Shown here piece after piece: positions 23,721-32,249 of a stretch of DNA of 56,646 nucleotides (the stretch's first letter is position 1; each line of letters starts with the position of its first letter). The notes under the pieces are model-generated. The model searched no databases. It was not told where the DNA came from and saw only the letters and a list, made by a program, of their open reading frames with translations. This stretch comes from Candidatus Dormiibacter spiritus (lineage in GTDB: Bacteria > Chloroflexota > Dormibacteria > Dormibacterales > Dormibacteraceae): assembly GCA_003244185.1 (NCBI GenBank), contig QHBT01000054.1, forward strand, positions 1 to 56,646, written 5' to 3'. Both the position numbers and the translations under genes were made by a program.

Positions 23721-24622
23721 CGGAGTTGCGGGGATCGATAGTCCCCCTGGTCACTCCCTTCAAGGCCGGCGGCGAGCTCGACCTGGAGGCGATGGGCCGG
23801 CTGGTCGACTGGCAGATCGCCTCCGGCAGTCACGGTCTTTCAGTCACCGGCACCACCGGCGAGCCCAGCGCCCTGACCCTGGACGAGCGGGAGGACGTGA
23901 TGCGCTACGTGGCCGAGCGCATCGCCGGGCGGGTGCCGTTCGTTCCCGGCACCGGCACTAACAACCTGGCCGAGACCCTGCGCCTCACGCGCTTTGCGCA
24001 GGACCTGGGGGCCAGCGCCGCGCTGCTGATCGTGCCCTACTACAACCGACCCTCGCAGGAGGGCCTGTACCGCTACTTCACGGCCATCGCCGAGTCAGTC
24101 GAAATCCCGCTCCTGGTCTACAACATCCCGGGCCGCACGGCCATCAACATCGCACCCGCCACGCTGGCCCGCCTCCGCCGCGATCAGCCCCAGATCATCG
24201 GGGTGAAAGAGTCGAACAAGGACTTCGAGCACGTCTGCCGGGTGTTGCACGAGTGCGGTCGCGACTTCCTCGTCTTTTCAGGCATCGAGCTGCTCTGCTA
24301 CCCGATGCTGGCGATCGGCGGCGCCGGCCACGTCAGCGCCACCGGCAATCTGCTGCCCAAGGAGGTCGCCGCCATCTACGATCTGGTCCAGGCCGGCAAG
24401 CCCGCCGAGGCGCTGGATCTGCACTACCGGCTCTTGCCGCTCAATGACGCCCTCTTCTGGGAGACGAATCCCGGCCCGCTCAAGTGGGTGATGAGCGAGT
24501 TGGGCCTGATCGAGCCGGTCTACCGCCTCCCGCTCTGCGAACCCAGCGCTGAGAACCAGCGCCGGCTCCGAGAGGTGATGGCGCAGTACGACTTCGCCGT
24601 GCCGGTGGGTGCTAGGCGGTGA
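23717..24622 (+). CDS. DHDPS-family aldolase in the hpa operon
   Basis: 301-residue (beta/alpha)8 class I lyase of the dihydrodipicolinate synthase family. It carries the pyruvate-binding GTTGEPSALT loop, the catalytic Y135 in YNIPGRTA and the Schiff-base K164 in GVKESNKDF. In this operon it is unlikely to make lysine. It probably replaces the class II aldolase HpaI and cleaves 2,4-dihydroxyhept-2-ene-1,7-dioate to pyruvate and succinate semialdehyde; other members of the family do similar retro-aldol steps. A true DapA cannot be excluded. It starts at ATG overlapping the hpaB stop and ends overlapping the hpaG GTG. Confidence 0.85.
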   Translation: MTELRGSIVPLVTPFKAGGELDLEAMGRLVDWQIASGSHGLSVTGTTGEPSALTLDEREDVMRYVAERIAGRVPFVPGTGTNNLAETLRLTRFAQDLGASAALLIVPYYNRPSQEGLYRYFTAIAESVEIPLLVYNIPGRTAINIAPATLARLRRDQPQIIGVKESNKDFEHVCRVLHECGRDFLVFSGIELLCYPMLAIGGAGHVSATGNLLPKEVAAIYDLVQAGKPAEALDLHYRLLPLNDALFWETNPGPLKWVMSELGLIEPVYRLPLCEPSAENQRRLREVMAQYDFAVPVGARR

Positions 24623-25374
24623 AGCGGGCCCGCGTGCTCAGGGATGGCCGGGCAGAGCCGGCCGAGCTGATCACGCCGGGTCTGCTGCGCACTGCTGACG
24701 GGGCTGAGCACGAGGAGGCAGACCTCCAGTTCCTGCTGCCCGTCGAGCCGACCAAGGTCATCGCCCTGGCTCTGAACTATGCGGACCACGCGGCGGAGCT
24801 GGAGCTGAAGGAACCTCAGGAGCCGGCGCTCTTCTTCAAGTCGCCCAACACCTGGGTGCCGCACCGCGCGCCAGTCATCTATCCCGAGGGCGGCAAGTTC
24901 GTTCATTACGAGGTGGAGCTGGCAGTCGCGATCGGCCGGCGCGCCCGGCGTGTCAAACCGGAGCAAGCGCTGAACTACATCGGCGGTTACACGATCGCCA
25001 ACGATCTCGTCATCCGCGACTTCGTGACCAACCTTTTTCGGCCCCCCCTGCGAGGCAAGTGCTGGGACACCTTCTGCCCGATCGGTCCCTATCTGGTCCA
25101 AGACGAGGTGGAGGATCCCCACGACCTGACGCTCAAGGCCTTCGTCAACGACGAGCTGCGCCAGGAGGGCAGCACGCGGGACCTTATGCGCAAGATCCCG
25201 GAGATTATCGAATACGTCACGCACTTCATGACCCTGGAGCCGGGCGATCTCATCCTGACCGGCACGCCCAAGGGCATCTCGCACGTTCATCCCGGCGATC
25301 GCATGCGGCTGGAGGTGGAAGGGCTCGGCGTTCTCGAAAACCACATAGTCAGTGAGCAGGAGGCTTTTGGCTGA
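24619..25374 (+). CDS. hpaG: FAH-family decarboxylase/isomerase HpaG-like
   Basis: 251-residue fumarylacetoacetate hydrolase-fold protein. Metal-binding acids lie in VHYEVELAVAIG and in TIANDLVIRDF, and the C-terminal motif LILTGTPKGISHVHPGD is characteristic. It corresponds to one unit of HpaG, which decarboxylates 5-carboxymethyl-2-oxohex-3-ene-1,7-dioate and isomerises the product. E. coli HpaG has two such units fused; here there is one. A second FAH enzyme is encoded at 53413-54342 and could be the partner. GTG start overlaps the aldolase stop (GTGA). Confidence 0.85.
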   Translation: MKRARVLRDGRAEPAELITPGLLRTADGAEHEEADLQFLLPVEPTKVIALALNYADHAAELELKEPQEPALFFKSPNTWVPHRAPVIYPEGGKFVHYEVELAVAIGRRARRVKPEQALNYIGGYTIANDLVIRDFVTNLFRPPLRGKCWDTFCPIGPYLVQDEVEDPHDLTLKAFVNDELRQEGSTRDLMRKIPEIIEYVTHFMTLEPGDLILTGTPKGISHVHPGDRMRLEVEGLGVLENHIVSEQEAFG

Positions 25375-26888
25375 TGGGCCAAATGGCAACCGGGTCAGAG
25401 CGGCCTCACGTGAAGGCAAGCGTCCGACCTGTCGAGCACTTCATCGACGGCAGGTTCCAGCCCAGCCAGGCCGGTGGCACCTTCGAGACCATCGACCCCG
25501 CCACCAACGAGGTGATCACGACTGTCGCCGAAGGACTTGAGGCGGACATCGACCTTGCAGTCAGAGCTGCCCGCAACGCATTCGAGGAAGGCCCCTGGCC
25601 CCGCCTGCGTGCCGCCGAGCGGGCTCGCTATCTGCGACGGATTGCCGAGCTGATCGAGGCGGCAGACACCGAGATCGCCGAGGTGGAGACGCTGGACACC
25701 GGGCTTCCCATCACCCAGGCCAAGGGCCAGGCCAAGCGGGCGGCGCAGAACTTCCACTTCTTCGCCGCCCAGATCGAGACCCTGGGCACGGCCTCCTACC
25801 AGACAGGGGATTTTCTCAACTACACGCTTCTGAAACCGGTCGGCGTGGCCGGTTTGATCACACCCTGGAACACCCCTTTCATGCTGGAGACCTGGAAGGT
25901 GGCGCCGTGCCTGGCCGCCGGCGACACCTGCGTGTTGAAGCCTGCCGAGTGGTCGCCGCTGAGCGCTTCGCGGTTGGCTGCCATCATCGCCGAGTCGGGC
26001 CTCCCTGAGGGCGTCTGCAATGTGGTTCACGGCTTCGGTGAGACGTGCGGCGCACCGCTGGTCGAGCACCCAGGCGTACAGCTCATCTCCTTCACCGGCG
26101 AGACCACCACCGGCAGCGCGATCATCGCCAACGGAGCGAAGACCTTGAAGCGCTGCTCGATGGAGCTGGGCGGCAAGTCTCCGGTGGTCGTCTTCGCCGA
26201 CGCGGACCTGGAGCGGGCTGTGGACGCGGCAGTCTTCGGCGTCTTCTCCCTCAACGGCGAGCGCTGCACTGCCGGAACCCGGCTGCTCATCGAGGAGCCG
26301 ATCTACGACGAGTTCGTGGAGCGCACAGCAGAGCGCGCGAGCCAGGTGCGGCTGGGTGATCCCTTCGACCCCGCCACGGAGCTGGGACCGCTGATCCACC
26401 GCGAACATTACGAGCGCGTGAAGAGCTACGTCGAGATCGGCCGCCAGGAGGGCCGGCTGCTCGCCGGCGGTGAGCGACCCCAGCACCTGGCCCAGGGCAA
26501 CTACCTGCCCGCCACTCTCATCGCCGACGTCAAGCCGAAGGCGCGCGTCTTCCAGGAGGAGATCTTCGGCCCGGTGGTGGTGGCGACGCCCTTCAACGGC
26601 GAGGCGGAGGCGGTCAGGCTTGCCAACGACGTCCGCTACGGTCTGGCCGCCTACGTCTGGACTCGCGACCTGCAGCGGGGTCAGCGGGTGGCGCAGGCGA
26701 TCGACTCAGGACTCGTCTGGCTGAACTCGCAGAACGTGCGCGACCTGCGCACTCCGTTCGGAGGCAGCAAGTGGAGCGGCATCGGGCGCGAGGGCGGCCA
26801 CTACAGCTTCGAGTTCTACTGCGAGCTGCAGACCGTGCATGTGGCGCTTGGTGAGCACCCCATCCCCCGCTTTGGCACCGGCGGCTGA
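25374..26888 (+). CDS. hpaE: 5-carboxymethyl-2-hydroxymuconate semialdehyde dehydrogenase
   Basis: 504-residue NAD-dependent aldehyde dehydrogenase. Catalytic residues are visible: Glu in MELGGKSPVVVF and nucleophile Cys in NGERCTAGTRLL, with the PWNTPFMLETWKVAP cofactor segment. EEIFGPVVVATPF and NSQNVRDLRTPFGGSKWSG match HpaE. It oxidises the ring-cleavage semialdehyde from HpaD to 5-carboxymethyl-2-hydroxymuconate. ATG at 25374 overlaps the hpaG stop (TGATG) and the stop overlaps the hpaD start in the same way. Residues 1-20 before VRPVEHFIDGRF are variable, so an internal start is possible. Confidence 0.93.
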   Translation: MGQMATGSERPHVKASVRPVEHFIDGRFQPSQAGGTFETIDPATNEVITTVAEGLEADIDLAVRAARNAFEEGPWPRLRAAERARYLRRIAELIEAADTEIAEVETLDTGLPITQAKGQAKRAAQNFHFFAAQIETLGTASYQTGDFLNYTLLKPVGVAGLITPWNTPFMLETWKVAPCLAAGDTCVLKPAEWSPLSASRLAAIIAESGLPEGVCNVVHGFGETCGAPLVEHPGVQLISFTGETTTGSAIIANGAKTLKRCSMELGGKSPVVVFADADLERAVDAAVFGVFSLNGERCTAGTRLLIEEPIYDEFVERTAERASQVRLGDPFDPATELGPLIHREHYERVKSYVEIGRQEGRLLAGGERPQHLAQGNYLPATLIADVKPKARVFQEEIFGPVVVATPFNGEAEAVRLANDVRYGLAAYVWTRDLQRGQRVAQAIDSGLVWLNSQNVRDLRTPFGGSKWSGIGREGGHYSFEFYCELQTVHVALGEHPIPRFGTGG

Positions 26889-27922
26889 TGGCCCAGCCAG
26901 GCGATCCCCAGGACTGGCTAGGCGCCCGCCGGGCGGCTCCCTTCGACATCGTGCGCGCCGCGCACGCCGAACTGCTGGTCACTGACCTCAGGCACTCGCG
27001 CGAGTTCTACGTCAACCTCCTGGGCTTCGTGGTGACCGAAGAGGATGACTCAGCCATCTACCTTCGCGGCTATGAGGACAGGCACCATCATTGCCTGGTG
27101 CTCCGCTCGGGACGCGTGGCGGCAGCCGGTCATCTCTCCTTCCTGGTTGCCTCTGAGGCCGAGCTGGAGCGCGCAGCCGACCACTACCGGGCGGCCGGCT
27201 GCTTCACGCGCTGGCTGGACGCGGGCGAGGAACGAGGTCAAGGTCGGGCGTTGCGCGTCCAGGATCGACTCGGCTGTCCGCTCGAGTTCTTCAGCCGGAT
27301 GGAGAAGGTGCCCTGCCTGCTGCAGCGCTATCACCTTCAGCAGGGGGCGCGCATGCAGCGATTGGACCACTTCAACCTGCATGTGCCTGACGTGCAGCGG
27401 GCTTTCGACCTCTATCACGAACTCGGTTTCGGCTGCTCCGAGTACATCGGCGGCGATAGTGGCGACAGCACCATCTACGCGGCCTGGATGTTCCGCAAGC
27501 CGCATGTCCACGATGTGGCGCTCACAGCCGGCCGCGGTCCTCGGCTGCACCACCTGGGCTTCTGGGCGGCTGACAAGGATGCCATCCTCAACACCTGCGA
27601 CGCGCTCGGCGGAGCGGGCTGGCAGGAGACTATCGAGCGTGGACCCGGCCGCCATGGGGTAAGTAACGCCTTCTACCTCTATCTCCGCGATCCTGATGGT
27701 CACCGCATCGAGCTCTACACGGCTGATTACTGGACTGGCGATCCCGATCTGGACCCGGTGCGCTGGAGCGTCAACGACGAGCAGCGCCGCAGCTTCTGGG
27801 GCCATACAGTGCCTGAGCGGTGGTACCTGGAGTCTTCCCTGCTCCAGGCGGCCGACGGCAGCACTGTGCCGGTCAGCGACCCAGCGGCGCAGGAACTCCG
27901 CCAGCCGCTACTTCCCCGCTGA
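26888..27922 (+). CDS. hpaD: Homoprotocatechuate 2,3-dioxygenase
   Basis: 344-residue vicinal-oxygen-chelate extradiol dioxygenase with two glyoxalase-like modules (about 20-135 and 155-285). Metal ligands are in the second module: H161 in LDHFNLHV, His221/222 in RLHHLGFW and E275 in GHRIELYTADYW. The C-terminal WSVNDEQRRSFWGHTVPERW lid is typical of the Fe/Mn homoprotocatechuate enzymes. It opens the ring of 3,4-dihydroxyphenylacetate next to the hydroxyls, giving the substrate of HpaE. It is the last gene of the operon. No hpaF isomerase or hpaH hydratase is present, so those steps must be encoded elsewhere or by multifunctional enzymes. Confidence 0.94.
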   Translation: MAQPGDPQDWLGARRAAPFDIVRAAHAELLVTDLRHSREFYVNLLGFVVTEEDDSAIYLRGYEDRHHHCLVLRSGRVAAAGHLSFLVASEAELERAADHYRAAGCFTRWLDAGEERGQGRALRVQDRLGCPLEFFSRMEKVPCLLQRYHLQQGARMQRLDHFNLHVPDVQRAFDLYHELGFGCSEYIGGDSGDSTIYAAWMFRKPHVHDVALTAGRGPRLHHLGFWAADKDAILNTCDALGGAGWQETIERGPGRHGVSNAFYLYLRDPDGHRIELYTADYWTGDPDLDPVRWSVNDEQRRSFWGHTVPERWYLESSLLQAADGSTVPVSDPAAQELRQPLLPR

Positions 27923-27947
27923 AATCGGATCGGCGAAGCACTGCCCG

Positions 27948-28386
27948 CTAGCCGGTGACGTCGGGTCCGGTCCGCTCTCGGCTGATAAGCTGGCGGAACC
28001 GGCGGAACTGCGTTGTCCGACTGGTGGCAAGCGCCGCGCCACACACCACCAGCACAAAGCCGGCGGCCATGCCCAGGGTGAAGGTCTCACCGAGCACGAA
28101 GACCCCGAGTAGCGCCGCCACCGCTGGATTGATGTAGGTGATGACGCACAGGCCCGATCTCGGTGATCAGCGCGAAGAAGAGCAGAAACGCGACAGCGAA
28201 GCCGCCTCCGCGAGCCAGCGCGAAGGGAAGCAGGACCAGCGCGGCCAGCGTAGTACGCATGAAAACGAGCGTGGCCGGCGAGAGCTCGCTCACAGCTATC
28301 CGGATGAAGAAGTACGGAATGCCCCAGATCAGGGACATCGATGCGAACAGCAGGAGGCCGCGGCGCGTCAAGTAGACACCGCTCAT
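27948..28386 (-). pseudogene. EamA/DMT transporter remnant (internal deletion plus frameshift)
   Basis: The N-terminal piece MSGVYLTRRGLLLFASMSLI reads through two helices (to LLPFALARGGG), then jumps to FAVAFLLFFALITEIGPV, which normally lies near the end of the protein. After a frameshift near 28140-28155 the other frame continues ITYINPAVAALLGVFVLGET and TLGMAAGFVLVVCGAAL to a TAG at 27948. Intact drug/metabolite transporters have about 300 residues and ten helices; here about 150 codons of middle sequence are missing. The order of the fragments is correct, so this is a decayed single gene rather than two genes. It separates the hpa operon from the metal island. Confidence 0.8.
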
Positions 28387-28469
28387 TCCTACCGGCCGAG
28401 CCAACGCGGTTGTTCCGGACAAACTGAGATCGATGCCTAGCTGCTGAGTGTCAACCGGGTCGGGCGCAA

Positions 28470-28485
28470 GGGCACATCTGTGCCC
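28470..28485. other. Hairpin GGGCAC-atct-GTGCCC
   Basis: A perfect 6-bp stem with a 4-base loop, flanked by GCGC on each side, in the 158-bp space before the DUF5132-like gene and just upstream of the EamA remnant. There is no U-tract. It could be an attenuator or an operator for the island. Confidence 0.35.
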
Positions 28486-28598
28486 GCGCAAACCAGGTCT
28501 GCCGCTGACTCTGCCAAGTCAACTGTGCGCATCGGCCGCGAGCAGTTGTAACCTGTCAGACACGGTTCAGACCACACCAAAAGCTGGAGGAGAAAAGC

Positions 28599-28925
28599 AT
28601 GTTTGCTGACTTGTTGGAAGCTGTCATCCCGGGCGGCCTGTACATCGGTCTCGGAGTCGCCATTGGCGCTGCGTTCAGTGAGCGTCTGCGCCCTGTCGCC
28701 AAGCGTGCTGTAAAGGTGGGTATGACCGGCGCCGAGCGCCTGCAGGAGATCAGCGCGGAGGCGCTGGAGAAGGCTCAGGATCTGGTGGCGGAAGCGCGCT
28801 ATGAGCAGGTCGCCGAACAGAAGGCTCCTGTGCGCCGCACCCGGGCCACTGCTCGTACCACCACCCCCCGGCGGCCGCGCCGCCGCACAGCGGCGGGCAA
28901 CGCGCTGACCATCGCGCCGGAATAG
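28599..28925 (+). CDS. DUF5132-like small membrane protein with basic tail
   Basis: 108 residues. Residues 1-27 form a membrane-associating Gly-rich helix (LEAVIPGGLYIGLGVAIGAAF), residues 28-72 an amphipathic helical stretch with LRPVAKRAVKVGMTGAERLQ and EALEKAQDLVAEARYE. The last 30 residues are a basic Arg/Thr/Pro tail (RRTRATARTTTPRRPRRR). The first two parts resemble DUF5132 proteins known next to HMA-domain P-type ATPases, which are encoded here downstream. ATG at 28599 follows GGAGGAGAAAAGC, one of the strongest ribosome binding sites in the window. It is the first gene of a three-gene plus-strand operon. Function unknown. Confidence 0.75.
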   Translation: MFADLLEAVIPGGLYIGLGVAIGAAFSERLRPVAKRAVKVGMTGAERLQEISAEALEKAQDLVAEARYEQVAEQKAPVRRTRATARTTTPRRPRRRTAAGNALTIAPE

Positions 28926-28928
28926 TCT

Positions 28929-29453
28929 GTGGCGCCCCGAGCCGCCGAGCGCCCGCGGGCGCGGATCGAACACGCTGCGCATGGCCGCATCCGTGTCCGG
29001 ATCGCCAAGGAAGACCGTGACCCTCAGCAGATCGAGCGGATCCGCTCCCATGTGGCGGAGATTGATGCGGTGGACGAGGTCCATGTCAACCAGCGCACAG
29101 GGTCGATTCTCATCCACTCGTCGAATGGACCGCGGGTGCGGGAGGGGCTGCAAACCGTGCTCGATCTGGCGCCCTTCGAGCGCCAGGCCCAGACGCAGGT
29201 CAACGCTCTCGTGGCGGCTGTCAGACTGGGTGACGACAGGCTCAAAGCAGCCAGTAAGGGACGTGTTTCCCTGCGCTGGGTTGTCCCCGCCGCCTTCTTC
29301 ACCATCGGCGTGCGCCAGCTCATGAACACAGGTTTCACCATCGGCACTGTGCCGTGGTATGTGCTGCTCTACTACGGCGCCGATTCGTTTCTCAAGCTGT
29401 ATCCCGAGCATGCACCGGCCACCAAACAAGGAGTAAGGAGGGAGCCCCTATGA
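28929..29453 (+). CDS. HMA-like domain membrane protein (no CxxC)
   Basis: 174 residues. Residues 10-75 fold like a heavy-metal-associated domain of the HMA_2 type: IEHAAHGRIRVRI, then VDEVHVNQRTGSILIHS. The usual metal-binding CxxC is replaced by H15-x-x-x-G-R. Two hydrophobic helices follow (WVVPAAFFTIGVRQLM; IGTVPWYVLLYYGADSFL). GTG at 28929 lies three bases after the previous stop; its own stop overlaps the next ATG (ATGA). It probably works with the nearby P-type ATPase, which has the same motif at its N-terminus. Metal or ligand specificity is unknown. Confidence 0.78.
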   Translation: MAPRAAERPRARIEHAAHGRIRVRIAKEDRDPQQIERIRSHVAEIDAVDEVHVNQRTGSILIHSSNGPRVREGLQTVLDLAPFERQAQTQVNALVAAVRLGDDRLKAASKGRVSLRWVVPAAFFTIGVRQLMNTGFTIGTVPWYVLLYYGADSFLKLYPEHAPATKQGVRREPL

Positions 29454-30103
29454 AGAACAGCGGACCGATCAGTGTCCGAGTTGGTCCCATGAGCATGGAC
29501 GTGCCCCGAACGGCGGGGTACTACGGCGGAGTTGGCTTGGCGCTTGCCTTCGGCCTCATCGAGTGGCCGGTGGCGGTCTTCATAGGGGCGATCCCAGCTG
29601 TGCAGATGCTGCGCCGGCAGGATCTTGGGCGGCCTGTCAACTTCGTAGTCCAGCTCTTCGAGGGAGCCGCCAAGCCCGTCGGCGGCGATGCCGAGGGCAC
29701 TGTGGAACTGACCAGCACGCCTCGGCCGCTGCGCCGGGCGGCGCAGGCCGATCCGGCCGGTGCGGTCGCAGGAAAAGCCGGGGCCGCCGGTCGCGCCGCC
29801 CGCCGCGCAGCCGGCACTCGGAGCCGCCGCCGCGCCGCTGGAGGGGGCGCTGGTACCACCAGGCGCCGCCGCGCCGCAGCTGGGACCACCAGTGACGGGG
29901 CCGCCGGCGCCACCCGGACTCGCCGCCGGGCCGGAGCCAGCGACGCGACCACCGGCAACGGTAGGCGCCGCCGGCGGCCGACCGCGACGGCTGAGACCAC
30001 AGCTGCACCCCGCCGCCGGGCCACACGGCGCAGCCCAGCGGCTCGGACCGCGACGCCAGAGGCAGGCGGCTCAGCAGGCGAGGGAGCGACGACTAGCTCT
30101 TAG
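29450..30103 (+). CDS. Membrane protein with long histone-H1-like Ala/Arg tail
   Basis: 217 residues. Residues 18-50 are hydrophobic (YYGGVGLALAFGLIEWPVAV, then FIGAIPAVQML), one hairpin or two short helices. From about residue 85 the protein is a low-complexity Ala/Arg/Thr/Gly tail with many RRR clusters, similar in composition to histone H1 or bacterial H1-like proteins. ATG at 29450 has GGAGG upstream and overlaps the preceding stop. The 3' end overlaps the convergent ATPase gene by 11 bp. The tail would be cytosolic and could bind nucleic acid, polyphosphate or acidic protein; that is inference from charge. Family not recognised. Confidence 0.65.
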   Translation: MKNSGPISVRVGPMSMDVPRTAGYYGGVGLALAFGLIEWPVAVFIGAIPAVQMLRRQDLGRPVNFVVQLFEGAAKPVGGDAEGTVELTSTPRPLRRAAQADPAGAVAGKAGAAGRAARRAAGTRSRRRAAGGGAGTTRRRRAAAGTTSDGAAGATRTRRRAGASDATTGNGRRRRRPTATAETTAAPRRRATRRSPAARTATPEAGGSAGEGATTSS

Positions 30104-32249
30104 CCGGCAGCCGGTTCTTCTGCAGCGGGCGCAGAGCGTTGGCTGCGGCGAGCACAGTGGAGCCGTTGTTCATGAGCGTCGCCGCCAACGGCGTCAGCTG
30201 CCCGGCGACTGCCAAGCCCATGCCAACTGTGTTGGGAAGGGCGACCAGGCCGATGTTCTGGCGCATGATGCCCATTGCCTCGCGCGACAACCGAACAGCA
30301 GTGGGCAGCGGCGCCAGATCCTCTGCGAGCAGGACGACGTCAGCCGTTTCACGCGCGAGGTGAGCCCCGTCTGGAACCGCTATGCCGACACTTGCCTCGG
30401 CCATGGCGTAGGCATCGTTTATGCCGTCGCCGACGACCGCGACGCCGTGGCCTTCAGCACGCAGCCGGCGGACCAACGCAACCTTGTCCTCGGGCAGCAT
30501 GCCGCCGTGATACTCGTCCAGTCCCAGCTGCCTGGCGACAGCAGCGGCGGCGGAGCCTCGATCGCCGGTCGCCAGGATGAAGCCTTGGATGCCCAACCGC
30601 CGCAGGCTTGCCAGCACGTCCTTGGCGTTGCTGTCAACCCGGTCTCGCAGTGACATGCGCGCCACTGCGCGGCCGTCCACTGCCACTATGACCACTGAGG
30701 AGCCGGCGATCGAAGTGTCAGGACACGTGATCCCTTGCTGCGCCAGCAGTGCGGGCTGGCCCACCACCACCAGGTGCTCACCGACTCGGGAGATGACGCC
30801 GCCGCCGACCTGATACCGGACCTCGTGAGGCGTCTCAGCTCTGAGGCCATCAGCCTTGGCCGCGCGGCGGATGGCGGCAGCCATCGGGTGCTGGATCTGG
30901 CCCTCGGCAGCGGCGGCGAGGCGGAGCACCTCCTGCCGATCCAGGTCGGCCAGAAGCTCGATGGCTGCTACGCTCGGCCTGCCACTGGTCAGCGTCCCAG
31001 TCTTGTCGAAGATGATGGTGTCGACCTGGGCGAGCTCCTCGATCGCGCGTCCGTTCTTGAACAGCACCTTCTGGCGGGCGCCGGTGATCATGGTGGTGAG
31101 CACGGTCGTGGGGATGGAGACTCGGAAGCCGGTGCCATAGTCGATAATCAGGATGGACACCAGGCGGCCAACCTGCCCGGTCACCGCAAATGCGATCCCG
31201 CCGGTGGCCAGTACCGGCAGCACGAAGCGGTCGGCAATGCGATAGACCATGTCGGAGACCTTGGTGTCGGCGGCGATGGCGTCCTCCAGCGCTATGGCCA
31301 ACTTGGCTGCGCGAGTTTCATCACCTGAAGCAAGGACCTCGATCAGCACGCGGCCGTCGTAAAGCGAGCTGCCAGCCAACACCTGGGCACTCGTGGCCAC
31401 CCGGCGCGGCATCGCTTCGCCCGACCACGTCTTGTCGTCCAGGTCACCCAGACCTTCGATGACAACCCCGTCGACAGGCACCGACTCGCCGGCGTAGACG
31501 GAGATGCGGTCACCCGCCTTGACCTCCTCCAGCGGGATCATGCGTTCCTTACCAGCCTCATGGAGGCGGACCGCGCTGGGCGTCGTGCCGAGCCAGGAAC
31601 GGAGAACGCGACGAGCTCGGCCCGAGGCTCGCCGCCGGATCCGCTCACCGGTCTCGATCAGACCGACCGAGACGCCTGCCGCCAGCACGTCGCCGCTGGC
31701 GAGCAGCAGGCCTACGGCCACTCCATCCAGCACGTCGATGTTTAGCTTCCGGCCGACCAGACCCCTGACCGCCCGCCGCGCGATTGGCAGCGCGCATGTG
31801 GCGATGACGAAAGAAGCAGGTGGCGCCGGGACCAGCAGGCCGGTGGTGAGAGATACGGCCGGGACCAGCATCTGCCGCCAGAGAGGCGTCGCCGGCGTGG
31901 CAGGCGCCTCGGCGTCTTGAGCGGCGGCAGGCAGCGCACTGAGCAGGTCGCCTGACTTGAGAGCGGGGTCGAACCGGACGACGAGGGAGCGGGAGCTCTC
32001 GCGCCAGCTCGCCGCCGAAACGGCGGGATGGGCCGCCATCCGGCGCGCCAGCTCTGCGCCGTGGGCCTGGTCTTCAGTCGCGACCTGAAAGCGCACCCGG
32101 CCGGGAATTGCATGAGCGATGCGGAGGCTGCGGGCCAACGGCGCAGGTCGCTGCCGAGCGCGCCGCGGGGCAGCGTCAGAGACCATGGAGGGACAAAACT
32201 TGATAGCGCAGAGTACAGCTAATATACCTGCGGCGATCCAGGAGCCCAC
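30093..32249 (-). CDS. P-type ATPase with HMA-like N-domain and no CPx motif
   Basis: 718-residue cation-transporting ATPase. Order: a helix near the N-terminus, an HMA-like domain with H46-AIP-GRVR53, helices 125-190, actuator domain with SGEAMP (276-281, the TGE loop), a membrane helix with DYGTGFRVSIP (370-380) where P1B pumps carry CPC/CPH/SPC, phosphorylation site D415-KTGT, HP at 454-455, TGDRGS and VVGDGINDA hinge motifs, then two final helices ending MNNGSTVLAAANALR. The catalytic machinery is intact but the ion site lacks cysteine, so a soft-metal substrate is doubtful. Start GTG 32249 overlaps the upstream gene; ATG 32186 would remove the first helix. Substrate unknown. Confidence 0.9.
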   Translation of the reverse strand: MGSWIAAGILAVLCAIKFCPSMVSDAAPRRARQRPAPLARSLRIAHAIPGRVRFQVATEDQAHGAELARRMAAHPAVSAASWRESSRSLVVRFDPALKSGDLLSALPAAAQDAEAPATPATPLWRQMLVPAVSLTTGLLVPAPPASFVIATCALPIARRAVRGLVGRKLNIDVLDGVAVGLLLASGDVLAAGVSVGLIETGERIRRRASGRARRVLRSWLGTTPSAVRLHEAGKERMIPLEEVKAGDRISVYAGESVPVDGVVIEGLGDLDDKTWSGEAMPRRVATSAQVLAGSSLYDGRVLIEVLASGDETRAAKLAIALEDAIAADTKVSDMVYRIADRFVLPVLATGGIAFAVTGQVGRLVSILIIDYGTGFRVSIPTTVLTTMITGARQKVLFKNGRAIEELAQVDTIIFDKTGTLTSGRPSVAAIELLADLDRQEVLRLAAAAEGQIQHPMAAAIRRAAKADGLRAETPHEVRYQVGGGVISRVGEHLVVVGQPALLAQQGITCPDTSIAGSSVVIVAVDGRAVARMSLRDRVDSNAKDVLASLRRLGIQGFILATGDRGSAAAAVARQLGLDEYHGGMLPEDKVALVRRLRAEGHGVAVVGDGINDAYAMAEASVGIAVPDGAHLARETADVVLLAEDLAPLPTAVRLSREAMGIMRQNIGLVALPNTVGMGLAVAGQLTPLAATLMNNGSTVLAAANALRPLQKNRLPAKS

